Positions 36,534-45,371 of a stretch of DNA of 64,000 nucleotides are shown here, one piece after another. Both the position numbers and the translations under genes were made by a program. A model generated the notes under the pieces. The model did no database searches. It was not told the origin of the DNA and saw only the letters and a program-made list of their open reading frames with translations. How positions within the stretch are numbered: the stretch's first letter is position 1; each line of letters starts with the position of its first letter. Source of the stretch: CAVSMC01 sp963728935. GTDB taxonomy: Bacteria > Pseudomonadota > Gammaproteobacteria > Burkholderiales > Casimicrobiaceae. The stretch lies in contig CAVSMC010000012.1 of assembly GCA_963728935.1 (NCBI GenBank), forward strand, positions 424,848-488,847, in the 5' to 3' direction.

Positions 36534-37889
36534 GTGAATCAGCGCAAACTCTTCGGAACCGATGGCGTTCGCGGCCGTGTGGGCGAATCGCCGATCACGC
36601 CGGAACTCGTACTGCGGCTGGGCTGGGCGGCGGGGCGTGTTCTGGCCGCCGATGCCATTCGCGACGGACGACGTCCCGGTGTGCTGATCGGCAAGGACAC
36701 CCGGATCTCGGGTTACATGCTCGAGGCGGCGCTCGAAGCGGGCTTGTCGGCTGCCGGATGCGACGTCTATCTGTCGGGGCCGTTGCCGACCCCGGCAGTC
36801 GCGTATCTCACGCGGGCGTTGCGCCTTTCGGCCGGCATCGTGATCAGCGCTTCGCACAACCCGTTCGACGACAACGGCATCAAGTTCTTCTCGGCCGGCG
36901 GCACCAAGCTTCCCGACGACACCGAGCAGGCGATCGAAGATCAGATGGGCGAACCGCTTGCATGCGTGTCGTCCGGCGACCTCGGCAAAGCGTGGCGAGT
37001 TGGCGACGCGGCCGGACGCTACATCGAGTTCTGCAAGAGCACGTTTCCGAACGAGCGCGACCTGAAGGGCTGGAAGATCGTCGTCGATTGCGCGCACGGC
37101 GGTGCCTATCACGTCGCGCCGCCGGTGTTTCACGAACTCGGCGCCGAAGTCATCGCGATCGGCACCGAGCCCGACGGCCTCAACATCAACGCCGGCGTCG
37201 GCGCGATGCATCCGAAGCATCTGCAGAAGGCGGTGGTCGCACACAAGGCCGACATCGGCATCGCGCTCGACGGTGATGGCGACCGTCTGCTCGTCGTCGA
37301 CCGCGACGGCCGCTACTACGATGGCGACGAGCTCCTGTACGTGATCGCGCTCGACTATCGCCGCCGCGGTGCGCTCGCGGGTGGCGTCGTCGGCACGCAG
37401 ATGACCAATCTCGGCTTCGAGCAGGCGCTTGCGCGCGAAGGGATCGCGCTCGAGCGTGCGAAAGTCGGCGACCGCTACGTGCTCGAGCGGATGCTCGCGA
37501 AAGGTTGGCATCTGGGCGGAGAGAACTCCGGCCATCTGCTGTGCCTCGACAAGCACACGACGGGCGACGCCATCATCGCCGCGCTCGCCGTGCTGCGCGC
37601 GCTGGTCGAACAGAAGACGACGCTCGTCGAAGCGACGCGCGGTATCTCGCTGTTCCCGCAGCGTCTCATCAACGTTCGCGTGCCGCGCAACTACGACTGG
37701 AAGAACAACCCGGCGATCCGCGCCGTCGAAGCCGACATCATCGCGGCGCTCGGCGACAAAGGCCGCGTGCTGTTGCGACCGTCGGGCACGGAGCCGGTGT
37801 TACGCGTGATGGTCGAGGCGCGCGAGAGCGCGCTCGCCGAGCAGCACGCGCAGGCGCTCGCGGCGGCGATAGCACAGACGGCCGTCTAG
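36534..37889 (+). CDS. glmM: Phosphoglucosamine mutase
   Basis: Interconverts glucosamine-6-phosphate and glucosamine-1-phosphate for UDP-GlcNAc. The N terminus MNQRKLFGTDGVRGRVG and the phosphoserine loop GIVISASHNPFDDNG, with S107, identify the family. The metal loop is ALDGDGDRLLVVD, the sugar loop is GGENSGHL, and the phosphate-binding end is RPSGTEPVLRVMVE. GTG 36534 gives the conserved first residues. The rlmE-ftsH-folP-glmM order is the classical one. 451 residues. Confidence 0.97.
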   Translation: MNQRKLFGTDGVRGRVGESPITPELVLRLGWAAGRVLAADAIRDGRRPGVLIGKDTRISGYMLEAALEAGLSAAGCDVYLSGPLPTPAVAYLTRALRLSAGIVISASHNPFDDNGIKFFSAGGTKLPDDTEQAIEDQMGEPLACVSSGDLGKAWRVGDAAGRYIEFCKSTFPNERDLKGWKIVVDCAHGGAYHVAPPVFHELGAEVIAIGTEPDGLNINAGVGAMHPKHLQKAVVAHKADIGIALDGDGDRLLVVDRDGRYYDGDELLYVIALDYRRRGALAGGVVGTQMTNLGFEQALAREGIALERAKVGDRYVLERMLAKGWHLGGENSGHLLCLDKHTTGDAIIAALAVLRALVEQKTTLVEATRGISLFPQRLINVRVPRNYDWKNNPAIRAVEADIIAALGDKGRVLLRPSGTEPVLRVMVEARESALAEQHAQALAAAIAQTAV

Positions 37890-38082
37890 GCGCGAATCGC
37901 GTCCGACGAATCGCTCTGAGCGGCGGGTGGCTCGGCGAACCCCGCCGGCATCCGGGCTAAGGCCGCAACCACCCGGTCGGCCGTCTCAACGGTGTGCGCG
38001 CAGCGTCGAACCTCTTTACACTTGCGGGGAACGCAATACGGTTTTGTCGTCGTAAGTAACTGATTACAATTACATATTTTTG

Positions 38083-38101
38083 CTTGGCAATCATATTGCT
38101 T
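38083..38101 (+). promoter_or_regulatory. Sigma-54 (-24/-12) promoter of the PEP-CTERM gene
   Basis: TTGGCAATCATATTGCTT has GG at 38086-38087 and GC at 38098-38099, exactly ten bases apart, as sigma-54 promoters require, with the TTGGCA and TTGCT contexts of the consensus. The predicted start is about 38110, leaving a short leader with GGAGAG (38131-38136) before ATG 38140. The surrounding 100 bases are much richer in A+T than the rest of the window. Confidence 0.7.
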
Positions 38102-38139
38102 ACGACAAGCTGTCGGTCACAAGAAGGCAGGGAGAGCAT

Positions 38140-38802
38140 ATGGCCGCGCACCGCCGGACACGTCTGGCCGCTTTTTCACGCTTAGCGTTTGCATTCGCCG
38201 CGGCGTTCGCCCCCGCAGCCAGCCTGCTTGCGAGCCCGCTGTCGATCACGATCGACACGTCCGCGTTCCTCGGCGCTTCCGCCGATCTTGCTCTGGATTT
38301 CGTCGACGGCGGCCCGCCGTCGAATAGCGTCGACATCTCCGGATTCGTAACCGACGGCGTGTTGGGGGACACCACGCTCACCGGTAACGCTTCGTTCGGA
38401 CCCGGCGCCGGTGCGCTCGACGACGGCAGCTTTTTCAGCGAGATCCTGCAGTCGATGTCGCTCGGCAACACGATCGCGTTCCTGTTGACGCCCACCGAAC
38501 ACGGTCCGGCGTCGGGATCGGGCCCCGACGCGTTCTCGATCTTCCTTCTGGATCACACAACGGGACTGCCGCTCTACGACACGTCGGATCCGACCGGCGC
38601 CGGTGCGTTGCTGCTGTTCGAGATCACCGGACGCGGCGCGGGTCACACGGTGGTCTACACGCCAACGAGCTCGCCCGCCGCGACGGTGACGGTTGTCGCG
38701 TCGACAGGCTTGCTTCCATTGCCGTCGACTCTCTGGCTCCTTGTCGCTGGCTTCGCCGGCTTCGCGGTCTTCCGCTCGCAGCGGCGCGAAGTCCTTCCGT
38801 AA
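38140..38802 (+). CDS. PEP-CTERM sorting-domain exported protein
   Basis: The 220-residue secreted protein has a signal peptide (about 1-32, ending SLLA/SPL), then an acidic beta-rich domain beginning SITIDTSAFLGASADLALDF. It resembles the NF038129 PEP-CTERM group in that feature (by eye). The C terminus is a sorting signal: LPLPSTLWLLVAGFAGFAVF plus a basic RSQRR, a variant of the PEP motif. Such proteins are processed by an exosortase and tied to exopolysaccharide or floc formation; no exosortase gene is in the window. ATG 38140 has a GGAGAG RBS. The sigma-54 site upstream fits PrsR-type control known for this system. Confidence 0.82.
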   Translation: MAAHRRTRLAAFSRLAFAFAAAFAPAASLLASPLSITIDTSAFLGASADLALDFVDGGPPSNSVDISGFVTDGVLGDTTLTGNASFGPGAGALDDGSFFSEILQSMSLGNTIAFLLTPTEHGPASGSGPDAFSIFLLDHTTGLPLYDTSDPTGAGALLLFEITGRGAGHTVVYTPTSSPAATVTVVASTGLLPLPSTLWLLVAGFAGFAVFRSQRREVLP

Positions 38803-38931
38803 GTAAATAGGTCGCGCGTCGCCCCGATCGCTCGGGCCACCGCACTGATCCTGCCAGACCGATCACTCGCGACGTCGCGAATCCAACGCCGGCGTGGGCC
38901 CGCGCTGCCACGCAAAGCCAGGAGCACTGCC

Positions 38932-41900
38932 ATGGGTTTGTTCGATCGGCTCGCTGGACTGTCCGCGCGCTTCGCGTGCACGATCTTCACCGCAGCATTT
39001 CTCACCGCCGCGCATGCGGCGAACGACCTCTACGAATTCGACCTCGTCGCTTTCACAGGCCAGACCGGCATAAGCGCGACCGGCGGCACGTTGACATCGA
39101 TCGGGACCGGCCCGTCGATCAACGGATGGGGCGAGGTGGCCTTCCAGGGCGGACTGTCCACAGGCGGCAACGGCCTATTCGCAAATGGCCTCGGGTTCGC
39201 TACCTTCAATCTGAATCCCGTGTTTTCAATCAATCCCTCGCGCACCTTCAGCGGAGCCGTTCAGATCACCAACGCGCACCAGGTCCTGGCCCGCGACCAA
39301 GTCTCAGGCGCACCGCCGCAATCGCTGATCCGCTTCTGGGAACTGGACGCCGGAAGCACGTTCACGACGCTCGTGCGCGGTGGCAATCCCGGCGCACCGT
39401 TCGATTCCGTGTTCGCGTTTCCGAGTGCGAACGAGAACCGCGAGTACGTGTTCTCCGCGCTGTCGAGCAGCGGCATCGTGCTCGCGACGCCGAACGGCGC
39501 GGATTTCAATGCGATTGCGCTCAGCAATCCTCTCTTGCCGCGCATGGCCTTCAATGGCCAGATCGTCGTGCGCGCAGGCGGCACGACGTCGTTTCCGATC
39601 GAGCTTTTCGACAACGATCTCGCGTCCTCCGAAACGATCTCCGGCGGCTTCAGCTCTGTCGGCCGCGCGCCTTCGTCGAATGACGACGGATCGATCGTCG
39701 TGTTCGCAGGCGATCGGGGCAACGGCACCGGCATCTTCGCGAGCGTAAGGGTCGGCGGCAGCCGGCAGCTGCTGCGCATTGCAGGCGAAGGGTTCACCAA
39801 TACAAGTCCCACGACTGCGATCAACGTTCAGTTCGATCCGCCCGATCTGGGTTTCGACGAGTCGATATCTCCCAAGAAGCCCTTGTTCTTCAGCTCCATC
39901 GATCTCGACGGCAGAGTCGGGATCGCGCATCAGGTCGCAGGGCCGCCCGGACTGCTCGGCGACAGCTTCGTCGTGGTCTTCATCGGCACGCCGAACAGTG
40001 CGTCGCCCGCGGGCACGTTCATCCCGGGCCTGACGTTCACCGCTAACAAGGGCATCTTCGCCGTACGCGTCGATGTCATCGACCAGCAAGGTGAGCTCGG
40101 CTTCGACATGAGCTACGTGAGCCGAGTCGTGCAGGTCGGAGATGCGTTCAACATCGACGGCCAGGTCTTCAGCGTCACGGATCTCCCGTCACTCTACGAT
40201 CCGGTTGCAAACATCAACAGCGACGACGGGGTCACCTCCAAGACACTGTTTCCGGGGGAGCACCAGATCGTTTTCCTCGCGCAAACGAACGTCGGCCAGG
40301 CCGTGCTTCGCGCACGACAGATCCAGCCGTGTATGTTCCGCGTGCAGCGCTATTCGCAGGGTGATCCTCGCTGGGGATCTCACACCTACGACTCGTCGGG
40401 ACAGAGCATCTCGGCGCTTGGCTGCGCCATGACCTCGCTCACGATGCAGTCGAATCTGGTGATGTCGCAGTATCTCGTGCCCCTGGGCTTCGATCCCGAC
40501 ACGATGAACAGCTACATGAAGACGATGAAGTTCTTCGACGCGAGCTCGGGCATCAAGTCGGTTCCGACGGTGGCCTCGCTCAATCCGCTACCGGCGCCTC
40601 CAGGCTTTCCCACCAACAATTTCAAGTTCAAGGAGAAGGTCAGGGACACGCGCGTGGCCGGCGAAGCGACGGCGGCGTTCGACGCTGTCCGTGATGCGCT
40701 TTGCACGTTCCGGGCACCCATTCGCGTGCAAGTGAACTTCGGGACCTTCCAGGAGAAGAGCCGGGCCGGGCTCACCTGTTTCGACACGAGTCACGTGCTC
40801 ATCACGACCAATGGCAAGGCGTGCTTCGACGTCGCTGGTAATCCAATCTTGCAGGTCGTCCGAGACAAGGACGGCAACCCCGTCATCGACACCGCGACCG
40901 GGGAGCCGAAGCTGCGCGAGGATTATCACCATCACATCCTCGCGACCGGTCAGGTGAACGGCAAGATCTTCGTTGCTGACCCGGGGAGCAGCAGCAAGAA
41001 GCGACTCGATCTCGACTATCCGACAGGATTCAAGACGCGCGGCTATGTCGTCGATCCGCCGGATCCGTCCGGAACGTCGATCTATTTCGACGAGGCGGTC
41101 GCGGTGCTCGTCACGCGCACCGACGGCAAGCGCACGGGGTTCGACATCGCCGCGGGCGTGAACCGCCAGGAAATCCCCGAATCGTCCTTTGCGAGTGGCG
41201 GTATTTCCGATCCGGTGACCGATCCTCCCCCGCTCACAGTGATGAACGAAATCAACCTCTTCACGCCCGCCGAGGGAACCTACGAGCTGAAGATCGTGGA
41301 GGTGCTGCCGGTCGACTACTCGGTCGAGATCAGTGTCGTCGGACGCGATGGGACCATCCAACCGGAGATTCTCTTCCAGGACACGGGCATCCCTGGTCGC
41401 GTCCGGACGCTCAACCTCAACTTGTCGCTCGCGCCGGGAGCCCCGCCCTCCACGATCACGCCAGGTGGCGCCTCCGTAACGGTTCCGAACGTCGTAGGCC
41501 TGACGCAGGCAGCCGCAACGACCGCCATCACGGGTGCCGGCCTGGTGCTCGGAACCGTGACGACGCAACCGTCGGCGACGGTGCCGGCGGGCAATGTCAT
41601 CTCACAGGATCCGGCGGCTGGTGCGTCGGTCGCGACCGGCACATCCGTGGCGCTCGTCGTGTCGTCAGGGCCTGCCCCCGTGACCGTGCCCAACCTAGTC
41701 GGCCTGACCCAAGCGGCGGCAACGACCGCGATCACGGGTGCCGGTCTCGTGCTCGGAACCGTGACAACGCAACCGTCGGCGACGGTACCGGCGGGCAATG
41801 TCATCTCACAGGATCCGGCGGCTGGTGCGTCGGTCGCGACCGGCACATCCGTGGCGCTCGTCGTGTCGTCAGGGCCTGCCCCCGTGACCGTGCCCAACGT

Positions 41901-42819
41901 GGTCGGCCTGACCCAAGCGGCGGCAACGACCGCCATCACGGGTGCCGGTCTCGTGCTCGGAACCGTGACGACGCAACCGTCGGCGACGGTACCGGCAGGC
42001 AACGTCATCTCGCAGAATCCGCTCGCCGGGGCATCGGTCGCTCCAGGCTCGGCGGTGGCGCTGATCGTCTCTTCAGGTCCGGCGCCGGTCACGGTCCCGA
42101 ACGTCGTGGGCCTGACGCAGGCAGCGGCAACGACCGCCATCACGGGTGCAGGTCTCGTGCTCGGAACGGTGACAACGCAACCGTCGGCGACGGTGCCGGC
42201 GGGCAACGTCATCTCGCAGAATCCGCTCGCCGGGGCATCGGCAGCTCGAGGCTCCGCCGTGGCGCTCGTCGTGTCGTCCGGGCCGGCCGCGCCGACGGTA
42301 CCGAGCGTCGTGGGTCAGACCCAGGCTGCCGCCCAAGCGGCGATCACCAGCGCCGGCTATGCGATCGGGACGCTCGTCGTGCGGGCTTCGACAACGGTCG
42401 CGCCGGGAACGGTGATTGCGCAATCGCCGACGGCGGGTACGGCAGCGGCGCTCGGAACGAAGGTCGACCTGGTGATCTCGATGGGAACGGAGATCACGGC
42501 GGCATTCAACGTGACGCGATCGGGTCTTCTACTGAACCGCTCGACCAACACGTTCGATCTGACGGTAACGATGTCTCTCAAATCCGGGACGTTCCATGGG
42601 CCTCTGTTTCTGGTTGTCGACACGCTCACGCCTTCCACGGTGACGCTCGCGAATGCACAGGGCAGCAATGACAGCGGCAAGCCGATGATATCGGTCGCAG
42701 TGCCGGCAGCGGGGCTCAAGGCGGCTCAGCACGTGACGCAGGTGCTGAAGTTCGCGAATCCGGGCCGCGTTGCGTTCAGCTGGACGTCGAGCGTGCACGG
42801 AACGCCGCCCAGCCCGTGA
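38932..42819 (+). CDS. Large exported protein: beta-repeat domain, C39-like domain, five PASTA repeats
   Basis: A 1295-residue protein with a signal peptide (1-30, ending AHA/AN). Residues 31-450 carry recurring short motifs of the type N-x-x-G-x-V-F (SINGWGEVAFQG, SSNDDGSIVVFAG, LDGRVGIAHQVAG), suggesting a propeller-like fold. Residues 470-740 look like a C39-type papain-fold peptidase: VQRYSQGDPRW, C498 in ALGCAMTS, and H666-H668 in YHHHILATG before FVADPGS. Residues 849-1187 are five PASTA units of 68 residues, each starting VTVPNVVGLTQAAA or similar. A 100-residue beta domain ends the protein, with no anchor. PASTA units are known to bind peptidoglycan; a surface or wall-associated hydrolase is inferred. 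Confidence 0.75.
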   Translation: MGLFDRLAGLSARFACTIFTAAFLTAAHAANDLYEFDLVAFTGQTGISATGGTLTSIGTGPSINGWGEVAFQGGLSTGGNGLFANGLGFATFNLNPVFSINPSRTFSGAVQITNAHQVLARDQVSGAPPQSLIRFWELDAGSTFTTLVRGGNPGAPFDSVFAFPSANENREYVFSALSSSGIVLATPNGADFNAIALSNPLLPRMAFNGQIVVRAGGTTSFPIELFDNDLASSETISGGFSSVGRAPSSNDDGSIVVFAGDRGNGTGIFASVRVGGSRQLLRIAGEGFTNTSPTTAINVQFDPPDLGFDESISPKKPLFFSSIDLDGRVGIAHQVAGPPGLLGDSFVVVFIGTPNSASPAGTFIPGLTFTANKGIFAVRVDVIDQQGELGFDMSYVSRVVQVGDAFNIDGQVFSVTDLPSLYDPVANINSDDGVTSKTLFPGEHQIVFLAQTNVGQAVLRARQIQPCMFRVQRYSQGDPRWGSHTYDSSGQSISALGCAMTSLTMQSNLVMSQYLVPLGFDPDTMNSYMKTMKFFDASSGIKSVPTVASLNPLPAPPGFPTNNFKFKEKVRDTRVAGEATAAFDAVRDALCTFRAPIRVQVNFGTFQEKSRAGLTCFDTSHVLITTNGKACFDVAGNPILQVVRDKDGNPVIDTATGEPKLREDYHHHILATGQVNGKIFVADPGSSSKKRLDLDYPTGFKTRGYVVDPPDPSGTSIYFDEAVAVLVTRTDGKRTGFDIAAGVNRQEIPESSFASGGISDPVTDPPPLTVMNEINLFTPAEGTYELKIVEVLPVDYSVEISVVGRDGTIQPEILFQDTGIPGRVRTLNLNLSLAPGAPPSTITPGGASVTVPNVVGLTQAAATTAITGAGLVLGTVTTQPSATVPAGNVISQDPAAGASVATGTSVALVVSSGPAPVTVPNLVGLTQAAATTAITGAGLVLGTVTTQPSATVPAGNVISQDPAAGASVATGTSVALVVSSGPAPVTVPNVVGLTQAAATTAITGAGLVLGTVTTQPSATVPAGNVISQNPLAGASVAPGSAVALIVSSGPAPVTVPNVVGLTQAAATTAITGAGLVLGTVTTQPSATVPAGNVISQNPLAGASAARGSAVALVVSSGPAAPTVPSVVGQTQAAAQAAITSAGYAIGTLVVRASTTVAPGTVIAQSPTAGTAAALGTKVDLVISMGTEITAAFNVTRSGLLLNRSTNTFDLTVTMSLKSGTFHGPLFLVVDTLTPSTVTLANAQGSNDSGKPMISVAVPAAGLKAAQHVTQVLKFANPGRVAFSWTSSVHGTPPSP
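41476..42491 (+). repeat. Tandem 204-bp PASTA-coding repeats
   Basis: Units start at 41476, 41680, 41884, 42088 and 42292. Units 1 and 2 are identical over their last ~95 bases, and units 2 and 3 are nearly identical over their first halves. Unit 4 is close and unit 5 is diverged. This mosaic suggests recent duplication or gene conversion. Confidence 0.9.
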
Positions 42820-42952
42820 TCCATTTGCAAGCTTCCGCACGCGCCGAGGCCATGCCTCGGTCGTGCGGGGCGCGCTCGTGATAGGGCATGACGAGCGACG
42901 AGGCCGCGTCCGTTGGAGCCCCGTGTCGGAGTGGTGACGAGGACGCGACTCG

Positions 42953-42958
42953 TATAAT
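42953..42958 (+). promoter_or_regulatory. TATAAT box directly before the relA ATG
   Basis: TATAAT ends 6 nt before ATG 42965, which would make the message leaderless. The layout (TATAATGC, 4 nt, ATG) is the same as at 31979. No good -35. Confidence 0.5.
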
Positions 42959-42964
42959 GCGTCA

Positions 42965-45187
42965 ATGGTTGCCGTCGCTCACGTCGCGCCGAAGACCAAC
43001 ACGCCGCATGCGATAGCGGCGTGGCTCGATGGTTTGCGCGGCATCTATCCCGACGACGACGTCGCGACGTTCGATGCGGCCGCGTCGTACGCGCGCGCGC
43101 GCTACGCCGATGCGCGCGGCCGCGACGGCGAGCCGCTGGTCGACCGCGCGCTCGGCGCAGCGACGATCGTCGCCGCGTTGAAACTCGACGCAGGCGCCGT
43201 GCGTGCGGCGTTGCTGTCCGGATTGCCCGCGGCCGGCGCGTTCGACGCCGATGACGTCGAACGCCGCTTCGGCGCCGACGCGGCAGGGCTTGTCGCGGGC
43301 GTCGCCAAGATGGACGAGATCCGCGCGGTGCCGCCGACCGGCAACGCCGAAGAGCGTGCGGCGCAGGCCGAGCGCCTTCGCAAGATGCTTCTCGCGATGG
43401 TCGAGGACATCCGCGTCGTGCTGATCAAGCTCGCCGAGCGTGCGCAAGCGATGCGCTTTCTGGTCTCGAGCGGCGACGCCGACGCGCGCGCGCGCGCCGC
43501 ACGCGACGTGCTCGATCTGTTTGCACCGCTCGCCAATCGGCTGGGCGTATGGCAGCTCAAATGGGAGCTCGAAGATCTCGCGCTTCGCGTGATCGAGCCC
43601 GAAACGTACAAGGGGATCGCGCGCATGCTGGACGAGCGGCGGCTCGATCGCGCGCGCTACATCGACGAGGTGATCGCGACGCTTCAGCGCGAGCTCGACA
43701 GTGCGGGTGTGCGCGCCGAAGTGACAGGGCGGCCGAAGCACATCTACAGCATCTGGAACAAGATGCGCCGCAAGCAGACCGGTATCGATGCTGTCTACGA
43801 CATCCGTGCCGTTCGCATCCTCGTCGACGACGTCAAGGATTGCTACGCTGCGCTCGGCATCGTCCATCACCTCTGGACGCCGCTGTCCGGCGAGTTCGAC
43901 GACTACATCGCGAAGCCCAAGGCGAACGACTACCGCTCGTTGCACACCGCGGTCATCGGACCCGAAGGAAAGCCGCTCGAAGTGCAGATCCGCACCTTCG
44001 AGATGCATCGTCATTCCGAGTACGGCGTTGCCGCGCATTGGCGTTACAAGGAAGAGGGCGGCGCCAGGACGCGCGGCGTGCGCCGCGATCCGGCGTTCGA
44101 GGATCGCATCGCGTGGCTGCGGCAGGTGCTCGACTGGAAGGACGCGGTCGCCGATTCGTCGGAGTGGCTTGCGGCGTTCAAGAGCAGCCTGTTCACCGAC
44201 ACGATCTACGTGCTGACGCCGCAGGGCAAGGTCGTCGATTTGCCGAGCGGCGCGACGCCGGTCGACTTCGCGTACTCGGTACACACCAGTCTCGGCCACC
44301 ATTGCCGCGGCGCGCGGGTCAACGGTGCGATGGTGCCGCTCAACACGCCGTTGCAGAACGGTCAGCAAGTCGAGATCATCGCAGCGAAGCAGGGCGGACC
44401 GTCTCGCGATTGGCTCAATCCCGATCTGGGCTACGTTACGAGCCATCGCGCCCGCGCCAAGGTTCGGCAGTGGTTCAAGGCGCAGCAGCTGGAGGAGACG
44501 ATCGCGCGCGGGCGCGCGATCGTCGAGCGCGAATTGCAGCGCGCCGGCGCGACGGCGGTCAATCTCGATGCCGTCGCCGCGAAAGCCGGTTATGACAGCA
44601 CGCAGGAATTCTTCGCGGCGGCCACGCGCGACGAGTTGAATCTTCGTCAGATCCAGTTGGCGATTCGCGCGACGATCGAGCCGGCCGCGGCGCCGCAAAC
44701 ACCGGTCGACGAGCTGCCGATGCGGCAAAGCAAGGCGGCGAGCTCGGGGAGCGGCATTCTCGTCGTCGGCGTCGATCGGCTGATGACGGCGCTCGCTCGA
44801 TGCTGCAAGCCTGCGCCGCCCGACCCGATCGTCGGCTTCGTCACGCGCGGAAAGGGAGTGTCGATCCACCGCCAATCGTGCTCGAACGTCGCGCGCATGC
44901 GCGCGCGCGAGCCCGAGCGGCTGATCAGCGCCGATTGGGGCGCGCCGCGCGACGAAGTGTTTCCGGTCGACGTCGTCGTCGAGGCGATGGATCGGCAGGG
45001 ACTGCTGCGCGACATCACCGAGATCTTCTCGCGCGAGCGCATCAACGTGACGGCCGCCAACACGCTCACTCGCAATCTGCATTCGCGGATGGCGTTCACG
45101 CTCGAGGTACGCGGTCTCGATGCGCTCACGCGGGCGCTCGCGCTCGTCGCCGACGTTCCCGGCGTGCTGGGCGCGGCGCGCCGCTAG
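42965..45187 (+). CDS. relA: (p)ppGpp synthetase RelA, synthetase-only type
   Basis: Makes (p)ppGpp in response to uncharged tRNA on the ribosome. The N-terminal HD region is degenerate, with no HDxxED hydrolase motif (only VERRFGADAAGLVAGV where it would be). The synthetase domain has VTGRPKHIYSIWNKM, and the EXDD motif E310-F-D-D313 in GEFDDYIAKPKANDY, the mark of monofunctional RelA rather than the RXKD of SpoT. TGS (IYVLTPQGKVVDLPSGATPV) and a C-terminal ACT domain follow. 740 residues, normal length. It begins at the first base after the -10 spacing. Confidence 0.95.
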   Translation: MVAVAHVAPKTNTPHAIAAWLDGLRGIYPDDDVATFDAAASYARARYADARGRDGEPLVDRALGAATIVAALKLDAGAVRAALLSGLPAAGAFDADDVERRFGADAAGLVAGVAKMDEIRAVPPTGNAEERAAQAERLRKMLLAMVEDIRVVLIKLAERAQAMRFLVSSGDADARARAARDVLDLFAPLANRLGVWQLKWELEDLALRVIEPETYKGIARMLDERRLDRARYIDEVIATLQRELDSAGVRAEVTGRPKHIYSIWNKMRRKQTGIDAVYDIRAVRILVDDVKDCYAALGIVHHLWTPLSGEFDDYIAKPKANDYRSLHTAVIGPEGKPLEVQIRTFEMHRHSEYGVAAHWRYKEEGGARTRGVRRDPAFEDRIAWLRQVLDWKDAVADSSEWLAAFKSSLFTDTIYVLTPQGKVVDLPSGATPVDFAYSVHTSLGHHCRGARVNGAMVPLNTPLQNGQQVEIIAAKQGGPSRDWLNPDLGYVTSHRARAKVRQWFKAQQLEETIARGRAIVERELQRAGATAVNLDAVAAKAGYDSTQEFFAAATRDELNLRQIQLAIRATIEPAAAPQTPVDELPMRQSKAASSGSGILVVGVDRLMTALARCCKPAPPDPIVGFVTRGKGVSIHRQSCSNVARMRAREPERLISADWGAPRDEVFPVDVVVEAMDRQGLLRDITEIFSRERINVTAANTLTRNLHSRMAFTLEVRGLDALTRALALVADVPGVLGAARR

Positions 45188-45371
45188 CGAGTGCGTTTCC
45201 GCTGGGCCCGCCATCAGCGTTGCGTGGTGCGTGCGGCTGCGAATCTTGAACGCGAGTCACACCGGCGGCACGCCGAAGACGAGCGCAGGCGGGCCGGCGC
45301 GCGCTCGCCGCCGGTGGTAGAGTGATCATCGCCCGTAACATTTGCCGGGCCGATTGCGAGGAGCTTCGTCG

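Noticed and set aside
41476..42491. Regular direct repeats that might suggest a CRISPR-like array
   Set aside because: Units are 204 bp, contiguous and in frame inside a protein gene; they encode PASTA domains and have no spacers.
42965..45187. Assignment as bifunctional SpoT/Rel
   Set aside because: The HD hydrolase motif is missing and the synthetase has EFDD (EXDD class), so RelA is the better call.
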